NCBI GenBank assembly: GCA_963669155.1
Contig: OZ022576.1
Span: 10,810,941 to 10,874,940, forward strand
DNA from: Arbacia lixula
Taxonomy: Eukaryota; Echinodermata; Echinoidea; Arbacioida; Arbaciidae
Length of the DNA stretch: 64,000 bases
Reading direction: 5' to 3'
Of the stretch, positions 43,727-55,622 are shown piece after piece. The notes beneath the pieces were generated by a model. It was given only the letters and a program-made list of their open reading frames with translations, made no database searches and was not told where the DNA came from. Made by a program: the position numbers and the translations under genes. The number at the start of each line of letters is the position of its first letter. The stretch's first letter is position 1.

Positions 43727-46700
43727 CACACACATGTATAATCATATACACACACACAAACATATATATGTGTATATATATATGGCAAATTATTTTTCAC
43801 ATTGATTGCAAAATGTAATGATTCAATTTAAAACAAACATGGTACAAAGACGTATCACTTCATGGAGTGAAACTTTGGGTAACATTTCTGAAAGGTCAAA
43901 ACTCAATGAACTTCACCCAAAAATGGACTAATTTTAAACAAACTTAATACAAGGATGAATTTAGACAGACAGGTTAGATTGGCAGTCAAAGAAGAGGTCA
44001 AAGGTCTGGACATTGCCAAACTTGGCTAAACATGGAAAAACAGAATGATATTTGCATTGTACATAGGAATTCAATGGTTCATTGCCCACCAAACATGCCA
44101 AACATACGTTTTCTGAGAATACATCTAACCAATGTTAGCAAAGAGGTGGAGGCATATTTATCGACTGCAGTCGAATTACTCTATAGTTTGAGTCCCAAGT
44201 GATATACATGTAGTACGTTCCTAAGTAATATGACTTAGGCTTGTCCGAGGTTTGTTCTCCTAGCAAAATCTGATCAATTCGGAGTGCATTCCACCCATTG
44301 AAATTGGATCACGAGATTTTTACATGGCAATAATGGTAATGATGCGTTACTGCGCAGTCAGGGTCTATTGACAAGGGGTTCAAAAGTTACACTCGAATTG
44401 AGCTGGTTTGCAGATAAAGTTGAGGGATGTTGAATTTATTTGGCGCTAGTTTTGTGATTTAAAAAAAATTATCAATCTTGCAATAGTCGATGCATATTGT
44501 TTAGATTTTAGCATTTTAGCCATTCAGGACTTTGTACATGTGTATATCGAAATTTTAGTTCAGTTCATGTGACGTTTTATAAACAACAAAATATAATATT
44601 GTTCCACCACCATGGGTCTGGCAATAGAATTATATCCATAACACCAGGCCGGATGTTGATCATCTTATAATTATATAATATACCAGTTATTTGCTTTATT
44701 TCGTTTCCCCTTGTATGATATCATAATGTAGTATTGACACATCCTCTCCCAACCCTAATTATATGTACATAGATCCGCCAAGAAACTGCGCCGAGCTTAA
44801 GCAACAGAACCACACCCAGGAGGGCCCGCTGTACGTCGTGGATCCCGATGGACCAACTAACCCCACATCTCCACTGATCAGCGTTCAGTGCAACATGACG
44901 ACAGGTAGCTTATTCTTTGTAAAGATGTACGTAAGAGGGACGCTAATAACTAAACAAACGTTAGTGCAAAGGTCCTGTGTGCATTGATCACATTACTCCT
45001 TAGTTGGATTTCGAAATGTAGTCATGTTTTGTTAAGTGTTGTCATTTTCCGCCATGTTCGTGCGTGTGCGTCCGTCTCAATGATCGCTATAGGTTAAATC
45101 TCCAAATACATGCATGTATCTTAAGTGCCTCGGTAAAACGTGTGAATCACCTCCTTAAAGCAAAGATCAATGTACATGTATGAGTATATGTATATGCATT
45201 AATGTATGAATTCAAATGTTATGAAACTTTATGTTGCTACCCCTTCCTTCATTCCTGCTTACCTCCTCCCCCCTCTCCTGTACCCGGCCTACCCCCCTAA
45301 TCCCCTCCCCTCCCCCGCCTCTCTGTCCCTTTTCCAGGCGTGACAACCGTACCCCACGACCTTCCGGGCGGAGAGGACGTGTTCACTGTGCCTACGAATC
45401 AAACCAACGCTAGCATCAACGTCACCTACGGTATGTCTCTCGACTCCATCGCCGCGCTCATTATGTCGTCGGCCTCATGTCACCAACTCTTTGGTATCCA
45501 CTGCATCAGATCGTATGTCTACGAACTCATGACTGCGAGCGCATACTGGATGCCACAACAGGGACCGGCGATGGCAATCTGGTCAAGAGGCAACTTCAGT
45601 GAGTGCTTCTGCTTCGCCATTGACGGTATATTGCATTGTTTGTATTTATTATGCGATCCGTGAAATATATGAATATTAAAGGGAAAGTTCACCCGGAAAT
45701 TATTTTGGTTTCGATAAAAAGTTGACGAAAATCGGTCAAAGGAAAAGAAAGTTATTTGAATTTAGAGTTTTGATTTTTTGATGTCACATGCGAGGTGCTC
45801 TCCCATATGTTGTGTACAATTTTTTTCGAAAATGTGCATTTTCTCACAAAGATATGCATCCGGCCTTTTACTCGTGCATTTGATACATTATCAGAAATAC
45901 ATTTTTACACACATACCTGTCCGAAAAAAAAAAAAATCATTCCGTTGTCAAAAAAGAAAAGAAAAAAACATATATCGACTTATTTTGTACACAACATATG
46001 GGAGAGCACCTCGCACGTGACGTCACAAAATAAAAACTTTAATATCAAATAACTTTTTTTTCCTTTGAACGATTTTCGTCAAACCTTCACTCATATGTTT
46101 CTTTCATTTGTCTCTTTTTATTGAAACCAAAATAATTTCAGGGTGAACTTCCCCTTTAGTGTAAGCTTATATGAAGAAGCAATAGTAAAGCTGGTGTTTA
46201 AAGTATTGGCATTTTCCAGGCTTAAAAAATCAACTTGTGGTGAACTTTATGCCATGTCGATGGCGGTGGTTGAAAAAGGACACACGTGGGAAACTCTGAA
46301 CATCTTTTATCTGGAGGCATGATCTTGCAAACACATGTAAACTGTATACATGGTATAGATCTCATTGTTAACCAAAGCACGGTCATTTACACATTGCTCT
46401 AAAGGATATCTATAGCAGCGCCCACAACATCAACACGATTTAAATACCATACATATTAATTAGCTCATCTCAAATAATCCCCTTTAAAAATATATAAGTC
46501 AATATAAAAATCCATTATAGCACAATCAAACCGATCCGGCTCGAGTCTTATTTAAAGGGCCCCTGTTTGAAAATATATGTTGACTTCTGTTGATGCAACA
46601 TAATATGTATTTAACAAAATCACTAAATGTTCAATGGAAATATGTGTCCTATATTTTAGAACAATTTTTTTTTATATTTTTTCTCAGCACTGATAAGCCC

Positions 46701-48296
46701 CGCCTCCAAAATATCCTCCAACTCAAGATTCCCCCTGTGACATCATCGAAGGTAGAAAGTAGCAGGACAATAAACATAATTTATGCACAACCTAAACATT
46801 GCAATGACTACCTGCAAGTGCTTCTAATAGCATCACATAGCTATCACATTTCTGACATAAGGAAACGATTATTCCCACAAGAAAGGTTGTTAGATGATAT
46901 TGTGTGAAGACATGTGATGCTATTGTGGGCAGGTGGAGGTAGTAATTGCAATGTTTAATTTGTGCATAAATTCTGCTTGTCATCCTGCTAATTTCTACCT
47001 TTGATGATGTCACAGGGGGAATTTTGTGTTTGAGGATATTTTGGAGGCGGGGCTTATCAGTGCTGAGAAAACATAAAGAAACATTGTTTTAAAATATAGG
47101 ACACATATTTTCATTTAACAGTTAGTGATTTTGTTATGTTGCATCAACATAAGTCAACATATTTTGATGACATGGGACCTTTAAGTCACATCCTTTTAAC
47201 TCTTTGAGAGCCACCTGTGCCTTTTTGCACAATGCTGGCATTAACTTGCCATTTGTTTTCAACCAAGCGCCAGTAAGCGTATGCAGTTTGAAGAGGAATG
47301 GAAAGGGAAAACATCACTGGTGTACCTAATATTCATGCAGGTTCAGGCGGTACACCTCGCAAGTTTTGGTGAAAGCTTTTTGATTCATAGTTTAGAATGT
47401 TTGCCAATGAAATTACATGCAACAAATACAGCCCCTGTGAATTCAACTGCATAGAGCGAAAAGCTCCATATTTTTCTTTATTTTGGGACTGGCCATCGGC
47501 CCATGATTCTTTTTTCTTGTTTAACCATTTTATTTATTGTCTATCGTACCATTAAGCTCACCTCCCATCATCATATATAAAGTAATTAGCGGATTGTTTC
47601 CGATGGGATCATGAATAGTCATAATACTTGCGCCTTGCGGACCATCGATGGCGCTCTTAACTATTCAGGTTCAGAGCCGTAGAGATATGGCTCTGTTCAG
47701 GCTATTTTAATGTGTATTATCCGCCTGAACACGAATGGTTGCGGTATTAGGCGAACAAAACAAGGTTCCTTTCACATATTTATAATACCCGTCCTCCCCA
47801 CTCCGCGCAGATATCAATATTCATCGAGATAGCCCCCCCCCCCCCCCTCCCCTACGAAAAAAAAGGTTAACCCGCAACCACGTTTCGCCAACAAGCCAGG
47901 TAAGCTTTACTGTGACCCCCATCCCCACTTAACTATTCAAAGTAACTGTATTGTTTGAGTTGTCCAACACTATTGTATTTTAGACCTCAAATCCTATTAA
48001 TGAACTGTTTAGATTCATTTACATTTTTATTATTATTTGTGAATTATATCATTACGTTTTTGCATTTTGAATGGAAAGATCAATCAATTCAATTGACATG
48101 TTGATACCCTGTTCAGGTGCACAGGCAAAGTGTTTATGCAACACGTTTATTTCTTACATTTGCAGCGGGCGGTGAATATTGCAACTGTGACCTATTACCC
48201 ATTATCCAGCTTAACAAAGGGGACACGGATAGCTCAGCTCAATACGTGGATTTACAACTCGGTTTTCTGGTTTGCGAGGGCACGTGTAATGAATAG
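42189..48296 (+). CDS. Extracellular EGF + CNTNAP/neurexin-IV-type fibrinogen-like protein
   Basis: The exons 42189-42338, 43507-43611, 44773-44904, 45338-45598 and 48166-48296 are joined by phase-1 introns throughout, typical of extracellular modules, and give 258 residues. Domain order: an unassigned module ([12 protein letters not shown]...ACTLPG), a six-cysteine EGF-like module ([12 protein letters not shown] ... [13 protein letters not shown]), then a fibrinogen-like module of the contactin-associated type ([46 protein letters not shown]...[18 protein letters not shown]). At least seven N-glycosylation sequons are visible. The stop (TAG at 48294) follows directly, with no membrane segment. 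CNTNAP proteins act in cell adhesion, and this form is predicted secreted. The N-terminus and any laminin G domains are not seen. Confidence 0.78.
43507..43611 (+). CDS. CNTNAP-like gene, EGF-like exon
   Basis: The acceptor is TTTTACAG and the donor is GAAATAT|GTAAGT. One exon encodes one EGF module with all six cysteines and the G-x-x-C-x-C-x-x-G-x-x-G-x-x-C pattern. It lacks the acidic calcium-binding signature at its start. Confidence 0.93.
43612..44772 (+). other. Intron with (CA)n microsatellite
   Basis: (CA)n at about 43673-43733 is followed by CATA/TATA repeats to about 43784. Otherwise AT-rich and unremarkable. Confidence 0.85.
44773..44904 (+). CDS. CNTNAP-like gene, start of fibrinogen-like module
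   Basis: The acceptor is GTACATAG and the donor is ACGACAG|GTAGCT. It encodes [17 protein letters not shown], the VDPDG motif and CNMTTG. The pattern Cys, VDPDG, Cys-x-Met is diagnostic for the start of the CNTNAP-type fibrinogen-like fold. Confidence 0.85.
45338..45598 (+). CDS. CNTNAP-like gene, middle of fibrinogen-like module
   Basis: The acceptor is CCTTTTCCAG and the donor is AACTTCA|GTGAGTGC. It encodes [29 protein letters not shown] and [14 protein letters not shown]. The Cys pair and YWM...W residues match contactin-associated proteins. Confidence 0.87.
45676..46158. repeat. GACGTCAC fold-back element, copy 4
   Basis: It starts TTAAAGGGAAAGTTCACCCG and ends AGGGTGAACTTCCCCTTTA. The internal order is the same as at 35341-35845. 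One TGACGTCA is intact (46018-46025) and its partner has decayed to TGATGTCA (45780-45787). Confidence 0.9.
46552..47184. repeat. 633 bp fold-back element
   Basis: The left end TTAAAGGGCCCCTG and the right end GGGACCTTTAA are inverse. The arms of about 250 bp include ACTGATAAGCCCCGCCTCC and its complement, and CCCCCTGTGACATCATC and its complement. The spacer, with the frame at 46792-47013, is not coding. Confidence 0.9.
48166..48296 (+). CDS. CNTNAP-like gene, terminal exon
   Basis: The acceptor is CATTTGCAG. The leading CG completes a Thr codon. It encodes [20 protein letters not shown] and ends [13 protein letters not shown] plus TAG. The order CNCD, LPI, GDT, LG, C is the C-terminal half of the contactin-associated fibrinogen-like module. 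Confidence 0.87.
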
Positions 48297-48805
48297 TGTT
48301 ACACTGGGAGTAATCAGCAACTATTTCAGAGTTGAATGCAGTCACTGCATACTTCCTTGTTTTGTTTTGTTTATATAATATACTTCATATTTTACATTGC
48401 AGCCTGCAGGCAATTATTTTGTCACTCAAGTCACGTATTCAAAACTTGGACGTAGACAGTTTCGATACTCGCCTATTTCGTAAGAAGATTGTTGAGCAGC
48501 TTTCCCTGACCAAATGAATGATCTGAAACTAATTTTGGTGTCTCTTCAATTTCTTCAATTTGAGTAATTCGGAGTAAAACTCGAGTTCCCTTTTTCTTTT
48601 GCTCACATTTTATAACAACTAGATTTGATTCAATTCAAATCTGTGTCCACTTTAGAAAATATTTGAATAATTTCACATCTTATACAGATCAGAAACAATT
48701 AACCTAAAGATTATTTAGATATTTCAAATATCTTTGTTTGAAGGTTTGTGAGCTTTGTTTGATATAATAGTGCCGTTCCACATAAATGAACCACAGTTGA
48801 ATAAA
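48297..48805 (+). promoter_or_regulatory. Probable 3' UTR and poly(A) signal of the CNTNAP-like gene
   Basis: The first AATAAA after the stop is at 48800-48805 (GTTGAATAAAGAA). No downstream frame resembles a transmembrane exon. Confidence 0.5.
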
Positions 48806-50480
48806 GAATATATGAGTAACGAAATGTGTAAGGAGTAAGTGAAATGATGAGAGTTGTTGGTGTCATATGAATGAATAGAGCTATTTAGTACAAAATACTT
48901 TTAATTTGATTTTGGTAATAATCCATTTTGACATTGGAACATAATTACACACGTGGGGAGTGAAATAACTATATAGACACTCGTAACAGAGGGATACTTG
49001 CAATGAAGTGAGTAATGCTCGTTTCTGCAAAGACAACATTCTTTTGATATTTTGTTTACTTGATTTGTTCTAAATGTATGTTTGCTGTGATCAGTACATG
49101 ATTCAAGATCTTGGTTACACACTCCTGAAGAAAGTGTGATCTTGATGAAATACCATACTTGTTGACCATGCTATTCCAAATTGGATTAACGTGATAGATC
49201 GAGAATACTGTTTCATATGTGTCACGGTGTGACGGGATATTATATTATTCATGTGAATTAGATTGTAGTAGTATAGCCACCATAGTAAAATGTAAATGTG
49301 AAGGGCACCATTTGGTTACAAGTGATTCCATTCAGATAGTATGTGGGAGCACGAATGGCAAACAATAATAATGTGTTTAGACTGGATAGAGTCAGGTCGT
49401 CGACCCACAGGCTCAAGGCCCTCAATACGAGTTCAATACACTTTAAATAAGAGACCGGAGACAAAAAAAGATTTGTGCAAAATAATCAAGAGAGGAAACA
49501 GTCTGTGTGCAGGGGTGCTACTGAGAGTTGTGAAGCGGTCTCCCCCTTCAACTAATTGCAGGAAAACTTCAGAGTTTAAACTGATTCTACAAATGGAAGA
49601 TTCTGTGTATACTGTCTTTGGAAACACCAACAAGACGCTGGAGCTAGGCCAGAGGGGTCGAAACTACCAGCAAGGACTTTACAAGTAGCAAGAAACCACC
49701 AAGAAAGAGATTCAACTAACGCCGATAATATACTAAATATGAACCGTACATTGTACTTGTTGTAGCTAAGTGACGGCAAACCATTGTTTAGGGGTCCGAG
49801 TAGATTAACGGTGTTGTATAAATCAATATTGTACTATTGCATTATAATTATACTGGTGTTTTCTAGTTTCTGTCTAGCCATTGTCTTGTCGAAGAGGTCT
49901 GATCCCTCACAGGGTAGCAATTCGACCCGTCCCTGTGACAATCTGCATATGTAATTGCGGTGGGGACAGTTTTGAGCAAAAGAGGAATACAAAAAAAGGA
50001 TATTGATAACTTAGAAAAAGCTATCATGTTACGTTATTGACTATAGAGAGAATGAGTTATTTAGGTTGATATGTTTTACTTACCGTTAAAATAATCAGTG
50101 CAATGAAGTCGATCGTTAATGTTTTCGGGTAGATTTGCATAAGTATGATGTATATATTTTTTAGTTTCGACGAGAAAATTTGGGGGACGGAGCAAAAACC
50201 ATTTGTTGGGGCAGGGTGTTCATGTTTAGGCTGAGAATAATCGAATGTCATATAGGAATATGATTTGTCTATGCTTTGAAATGTAGCATGTTGGAAAGTG
50301 GTATTTAATTCGTGGATGTCATATTATGATAAGCCAAGTTAAATGAGAGTTTTGTCACTCGACACTTTAATCAAAGAATTCAAAACAATTGTATTATTCA
50401 AGATTTTCAATACTTATGTACGCTAGACCTGACATTAAATGGATATACTTTCATTCTATTAATCTGCATTGTTATTATTA

Positions 50481-50536
<56 letters not shown>

Positions 50537-52583
50537 GTTGTTGTTGTTGTTGTTATACCAATGTGCTATTCATATTTGCGATCGGAAATATAAAACAATT
50601 GAATTAAATTATAAGAGCAGTTGTACATAAAATAAGATTGTTATGAAGCATTTATGTGTGCAATATCTAGAACTTTCGAGGAATGAAGAAAGGATGTTGC
50701 TTCTTAACTGTACGGGTCCTCCAATCATCATTTTTTTTTGTATCCTGTGGTAAGACAATGAGATTTCATTTACAAGTAAATATAGATTTGTACCAACACA
50801 TGTGAGATAGAAAACAAAGCTTAACGAATCATTTCACGTTTTGCACATACATATGCATCCATTTCTGCAGCTCTTCTTATTATCAAATTAAATATAATCA
50901 TTACCAATATATAATTTAATTTCATAATCTAAATCTTAATTGCTAATTGCATTAAAATATACTGGAATTGAACCTACCCCTTAAGAACATCCTCCTGTGT
51001 TCATACTTCATGTCACCTCCTTCTTTTTCTCCATTAAGGATTATTTTGTGTGCTTATACTCCTTTGATATTTTGATGTCTCAATGATGAATAAGCAGTGT
51101 TTCTATCTGTGAAATATAACTATTTCTAACCGTTTGTATTGCTTTCGCCACCAAGGTTTTAGCATACATGTATTGTAATTCTTTTTTATTATTATTTTAA
51201 AGTGAAAATTAATTGAAAAAAGGGGCATAAAATTGTCAAAATGTTGTATTTCCCCAAATTTGCTGAACCAAATTCAAACAAAGTTGGCATAAAGTTGAAT
51301 CACAACCGGTGGAAATGAACTAATAAAATTTTAGGTCATTATGAACTTTGAACTGAAAATTCCCGTTAAAAATTTTGAAAAAAAAAATAGTACGCTGATG
51401 GTACAACTATTCTGAAACAGCAGCAGCTGAAGATGAAGTAGGCCTATAGTAGCTTTGAAGTCATATCAGTTGGTCTACAGTTATTTGACAAAAAAAATAT
51501 GAAGACATGTATAGTCATGAAAGATGAGTACATGTACAGTATATTACAACTTAGTTTTCTGAGCATAACCAGATGGGGCTAATAAAAAGAGCGCACTGTG
51601 AACCATTTAGCAGGCCGCTGGGAAGAAACGCCCTGCAGACACAAACTGCATTTTGGGAGCGCTACCAGTCGCCACCCGCATGAAAAATTGAAATGCTTCG
51701 AATTGATACAGAAAACGTTACAACATGAATCAAATTGAACTTTTACATGAAGCTGGAGAGTGTTTATTTGTTGGGGGCATGCAAGTTCTGTGAAATTTCG
51801 ATCATCCATTATGCTTGCAATAATCTTTAGAAAATCTAATCACATTTTCACATTTGACAAAATGAGCCACAAGTGGAAATCTCGTTAGATATTCAAAGAA
51901 TGATTGTAACAATAATTATTGATGAAATTCCATACAACTTGCACCCGACAGATAAACATCCTTGAACTTTACAATGTGTAAAATTACGCATTTTACATCT
52001 TCTGTCCTCGATCTAGCCCTGAAATACTGTCTCTAGGGTTCTTGCTAAGTCTTTAGTATTCATTAACAAAAACGTGACATGATTTACAAAAGAAATGGTC
52101 AATGAGCAATATTTTTGAACAAATTATACGGGTTTGGCTTGATGGGGCTAAATCACAATTACTGTTATGGGAAGTTTGCTAAGCTAGCAGTATTGCAACT
52201 TAGAAGTATTATTATACGGCGGCCCACTGTTTCCTTCATGAATACTAAATTTTGCCCTCATCATTTGGTATCATTTGATACCAAACATTTGTTGTTGTTG
52301 TTTTTTTGTAGCGCCTGTGACTTCATTTGTTTTAACACTTTTTGCATCACGAGGGAACCAGTGAGGGTCTAATCTTTTTTTACTGTACACTCCCTGGATG
52401 TGTAACTCATCATTCACAACATCTTCTTCACTATATCCCAGTAATGTGTTGAGTCTGATCTTATAATCGTTGGGGCAGATTATCACAGTCGAATACAGTA
52501 ATATTCAAAATATTTTTGCGCGGCTGTTGCACAGATCACTACGGGACATACTAATTATTATCACCTCAAATAGCGCCACCCTG
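48806..52583. other. Intergenic, one microsatellite recognised
   Basis: AT-rich DNA. An (ATT)n tract of about 60 bp at 50474-50536 passes into (GTT)n to about 50554. Small frames at 49258-49779 and 51579-51809 have no family signature. Confidence 0.65.
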
Positions 52584-52584
52584 G

Positions 52585-52766
52585 AGGGTGTTTCACCAAG
52601 CTGTTTCGTAAGTTACGAACGACTTTACGAACGACTGGTGATCCCCTCTTTTGCTAAATGCGATACCACACTTTGTTCATTCAGAATCTGCTTTAGCACA
52701 AGAAGGTATCACCAGTCGTTCGTAAAGTCGTTCGTAACTTACGAACAGCTTGGTGAAACACCCCAC
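52585..52766. repeat. GGTGTTTCACCAAGC MITE, copy 1
   Basis: The ends GGGTGTTTCACCAAGCTGTT and AACAGCTTGGTGAAACACCC are inverted. The arms of about 60 bp continue with CGTAAGTTACGAACGACTTT. The element is about 182 bp and non-coding. Confidence 0.92.
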
Positions 52767-52849
52767 TGACGTGGTAGCTAGCTGCACATGTATGCATAGG
52801 TCGATCGTCCCAGGGTTGCCCGGGGATCAAGGTTCACCAAAACGCCGAG

Positions 52850-53006
52850 CATGCAGCTCGAACGTGATGAGTTCAGCCAGTCGTGCATAGCGCTAGCTAG
52901 CTGTATGCAATGCTGCTCACGTTCATAGACACGGCTAGCGAGCAAGCTGCGAGAGAACTGACGGCTCCGGAACGTACTTGACATCTCTTTTGTTCTTCCT
53001 TGTCTG
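52850..53006 (+). promoter_or_regulatory. PKM: Probable pyruvate kinase promoter / 5' non-coding exon
   Basis: A CpG-containing patch (about 52800-52980) leads into CTTGTCTG|GTGAGTATG, a good donor at 53006. The first coding exon of pyruvate kinase begins at an acceptor (CTCCAG|G at 55420) 25 bp before its ATG. An upstream non-coding exon is therefore required, and this is the best candidate seen. Confidence 0.45.
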
Positions 53007-54573
53007 GTGAGTATGCTTTTGGAGGGCATCTAGGAAGGAAGAAATAACTTACACTTACCAAATGAACACATTTTTTTAACACTCGCACCGTAATGTAGAG
53101 TCTAAAAACTGTAATTGTAAAGTTAAGAAAGTGTGTCTGTGTGGAGCGTCAAGTTATCTTGGCCGTGCAATGCCAATGGCCATCAATCATTGACAGTGAG
53201 TTGGTAGCAAGGATTTTTAAGTTCTCCCCAAAAGTCAGAGTGTGCGTAGACTAGAAACACTAACGATTTATCAAGTATTCATGACTATGACATTTTTTTT
53301 TAATGTAGGAAGCATCTACTGTACATCCAGTAAAAAAAAAATGATGAAAATTAAATCAAATTGAAATACAATTTTAAGACGAAACTAAAACAATAGAAAT
53401 TGGCAGTGCCTATTGTACTCTTCTGACTGTCGAAAAGGCACTGACCTCACTGTACACGCTGCACATGCATGTAGCCCCATGGTCATTGCTTTATCAGCTT
53501 TAATAGCCATGGTTCATATTGACCCAGTCCCCTTATCTGTATCTGGCATATAAAGTGTATCTTATTGATATGTAAGTCTGTTGTTTCTAACCCATGAACT
53601 TATGTAGAGTTTGTAGACTTTCCCTGTATTGTTCGCTGAAGGCAATAACAAGAACAAAATACTTTGTCAGAGTGTCTACCTTAAATAGCTATATCAACAT
53701 AATGTGTACATTGTACATGATACACTGTACCGGTAATAGACTGGGAGCCCCAGTGCCCTTCAGCTGACCTGAGAAGGTACAGTCACCCTGGCAAAACCCA
53801 ATGGAAACTGTTACTCATACTCGAAAGATCCCTAAAACTGATTTCATAAGTGATGGAGCTCCTTTATTGTAGGGAAAAGATTAATTTAACATTTCCCGGG
53901 GGCTACTTTTTTAGCACACTTTTTTTTTTTAAATTTTGGGGGCTCTTTTTAACATTTTCCAGGGCTCTTAAAAAGCATTTCAGGAGCAAAATCGCCCAGA
54001 GCCCCTGTGTATTTTTTTCCCTGGTGGAGCTGTTCAACTCAGGCTGAATTTTACACATTGTAAAGCTAAAGGATATTTTATGTGCTACACACATGAAAAT
54101 CTAAATATTAAAAGGATTTTGCCATTTCACAGAACTTGCATCCAACAGGCTGACAGCTTTTTCAATGCGTAAATTTTGCTTGGAACTGCATTGCATTCCG
54201 TATGTAAGTGTCCAATGTCTTGTTCATGTGGGGGCATCTGGAGGTTACGGTACCACAAATCCAGCTAGGAGCTATTTGGTATCTCAGGAGTAATGCCAAA
54301 AATTTTTCCAGTGGATCTTCACAGGGGTTACCTTCCGAGGTCTGCAAAACAATACCAGGCATGTAATACTCTTACAAATGATTGGAGCAAGACAGTCCAG
54401 CTTCATTTTATTTTCCTATTTTCCCTCATTGGGTCATTCAAGACACACCTCCAAAACCTTCCTTCTTCCTTGGCTGTTATCAGCATTATCAGGATCCTCA
54501 TGTAAATATGTGCTGTGCACCTTTGTACCTGTATTGCAGGTGCTTATACCTGATCTAATTATTTTGTTATCTC

Positions 54574-54607
<34 letters not shown>

Positions 54608-55419
54608 CAACCTGTCTGAAGATTGCATTTTTCTCAGGATATAATGCATGGGTCAGTGTTGTTTCATGACGTTTGTCACGTTAGGCTCCAAAAGTCGCCT
54701 GCACAAGCATAATCTACATATTTCCCTGCAGGGGCTACACTGTACATGTACATGTACTGGTACTTACAGTGTATATAGGCCTACTGTAGTTTGCAGGCAA
54801 AAGCCCTGTGACTGTCAGGTGGTCAGTCATACGTGTATCTGGACTGCATAAACTACCACACATCCATACAACTGTTCTTTGTACAGGTATGAATGTAGGT
54901 CACCTAGCAAGTCAGACTAGAGGCTGTCATTACAGATGTGCTACAGTGACAAAATCGATGTACTTTTCTAGTGTGTGCCTGTGCATTGCAAACATTCCAA
55001 GGTCAATGTGAACATATTAAGCTCCAAGTATTCTCAATCAAATGGGAGCATGTCTTCAAAGAAAGGAATTCACCCTCTTCTCATTAAATTAGTATTCAAA
55101 GTATACATTGCAATGCAGTATATTTATAATAGGTGAACATGTATTCCTTTTTTAATCTACCATCCTGCAATGTATGCACTGATACACTTCATAGATGCAG
55201 TACTTATCAGACATTTTTAAACTGTAAAGTATTTTGTATTTCTGTTGATTTGCGAGTATCTTGAGACTAAAAGCTGTACCTGTAACTCAATGTGTACCAA
55301 GTTACTGTCATTTCCACATCTTGAACAACTTGAGCTAAAAATGTATGAGTACATGCCCAAGTTCCACATTATGTAAATGTGCTTTCATCATCTTGTTCCC
55401 ATCGTACACCATACTCCAG
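53007..55419 (+). other. Presumed 5' UTR intron of pyruvate kinase
   Basis: Contains a run of 31 C at 54575-54605. No exon or named repeat is recognised elsewhere. Confidence 0.55.
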
Positions 55420-55622
55420 GTTGTGATCTCCTCAGCGGTGCACTATGGCAGCCAAGCGTCCCCACACAGATGAGTCTCCTGACCATCATGACAGCGAGCA
55501 CTACTTCCAGCTGGCTCAGTACAAGGTGGTCACTGCCAACACCTTCCTGGACCACTGCAGTAGGCTCCACATTGAATCTCGGCCCGGCAATGTCCGCAAC
55601 TCGGGCATCATCTGCACTATCG
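55420..55622 (+). CDS. PKM: Pyruvate kinase first coding exon
   Basis: The acceptor is TACTCCAG and the donor is ACTATCG|GTAGGT. ATG is at 55445 in CACTATGGC, with 25 bp of 5' UTR before it. It encodes the N-terminal helix region and [16 protein letters not shown]. The start gives a length within a few residues of the human M-type enzyme. Confidence 0.95.

Larger units (their letters stand above)
45599..48165 (+). other. Intron with two fold-back elements
   Basis: This 2.57 kb intron contains the GACGTCAC element at 45676-46158 and a separate 633 bp fold-back at 46552-47184. A C15 run lies near 47830. Confidence 0.85.
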
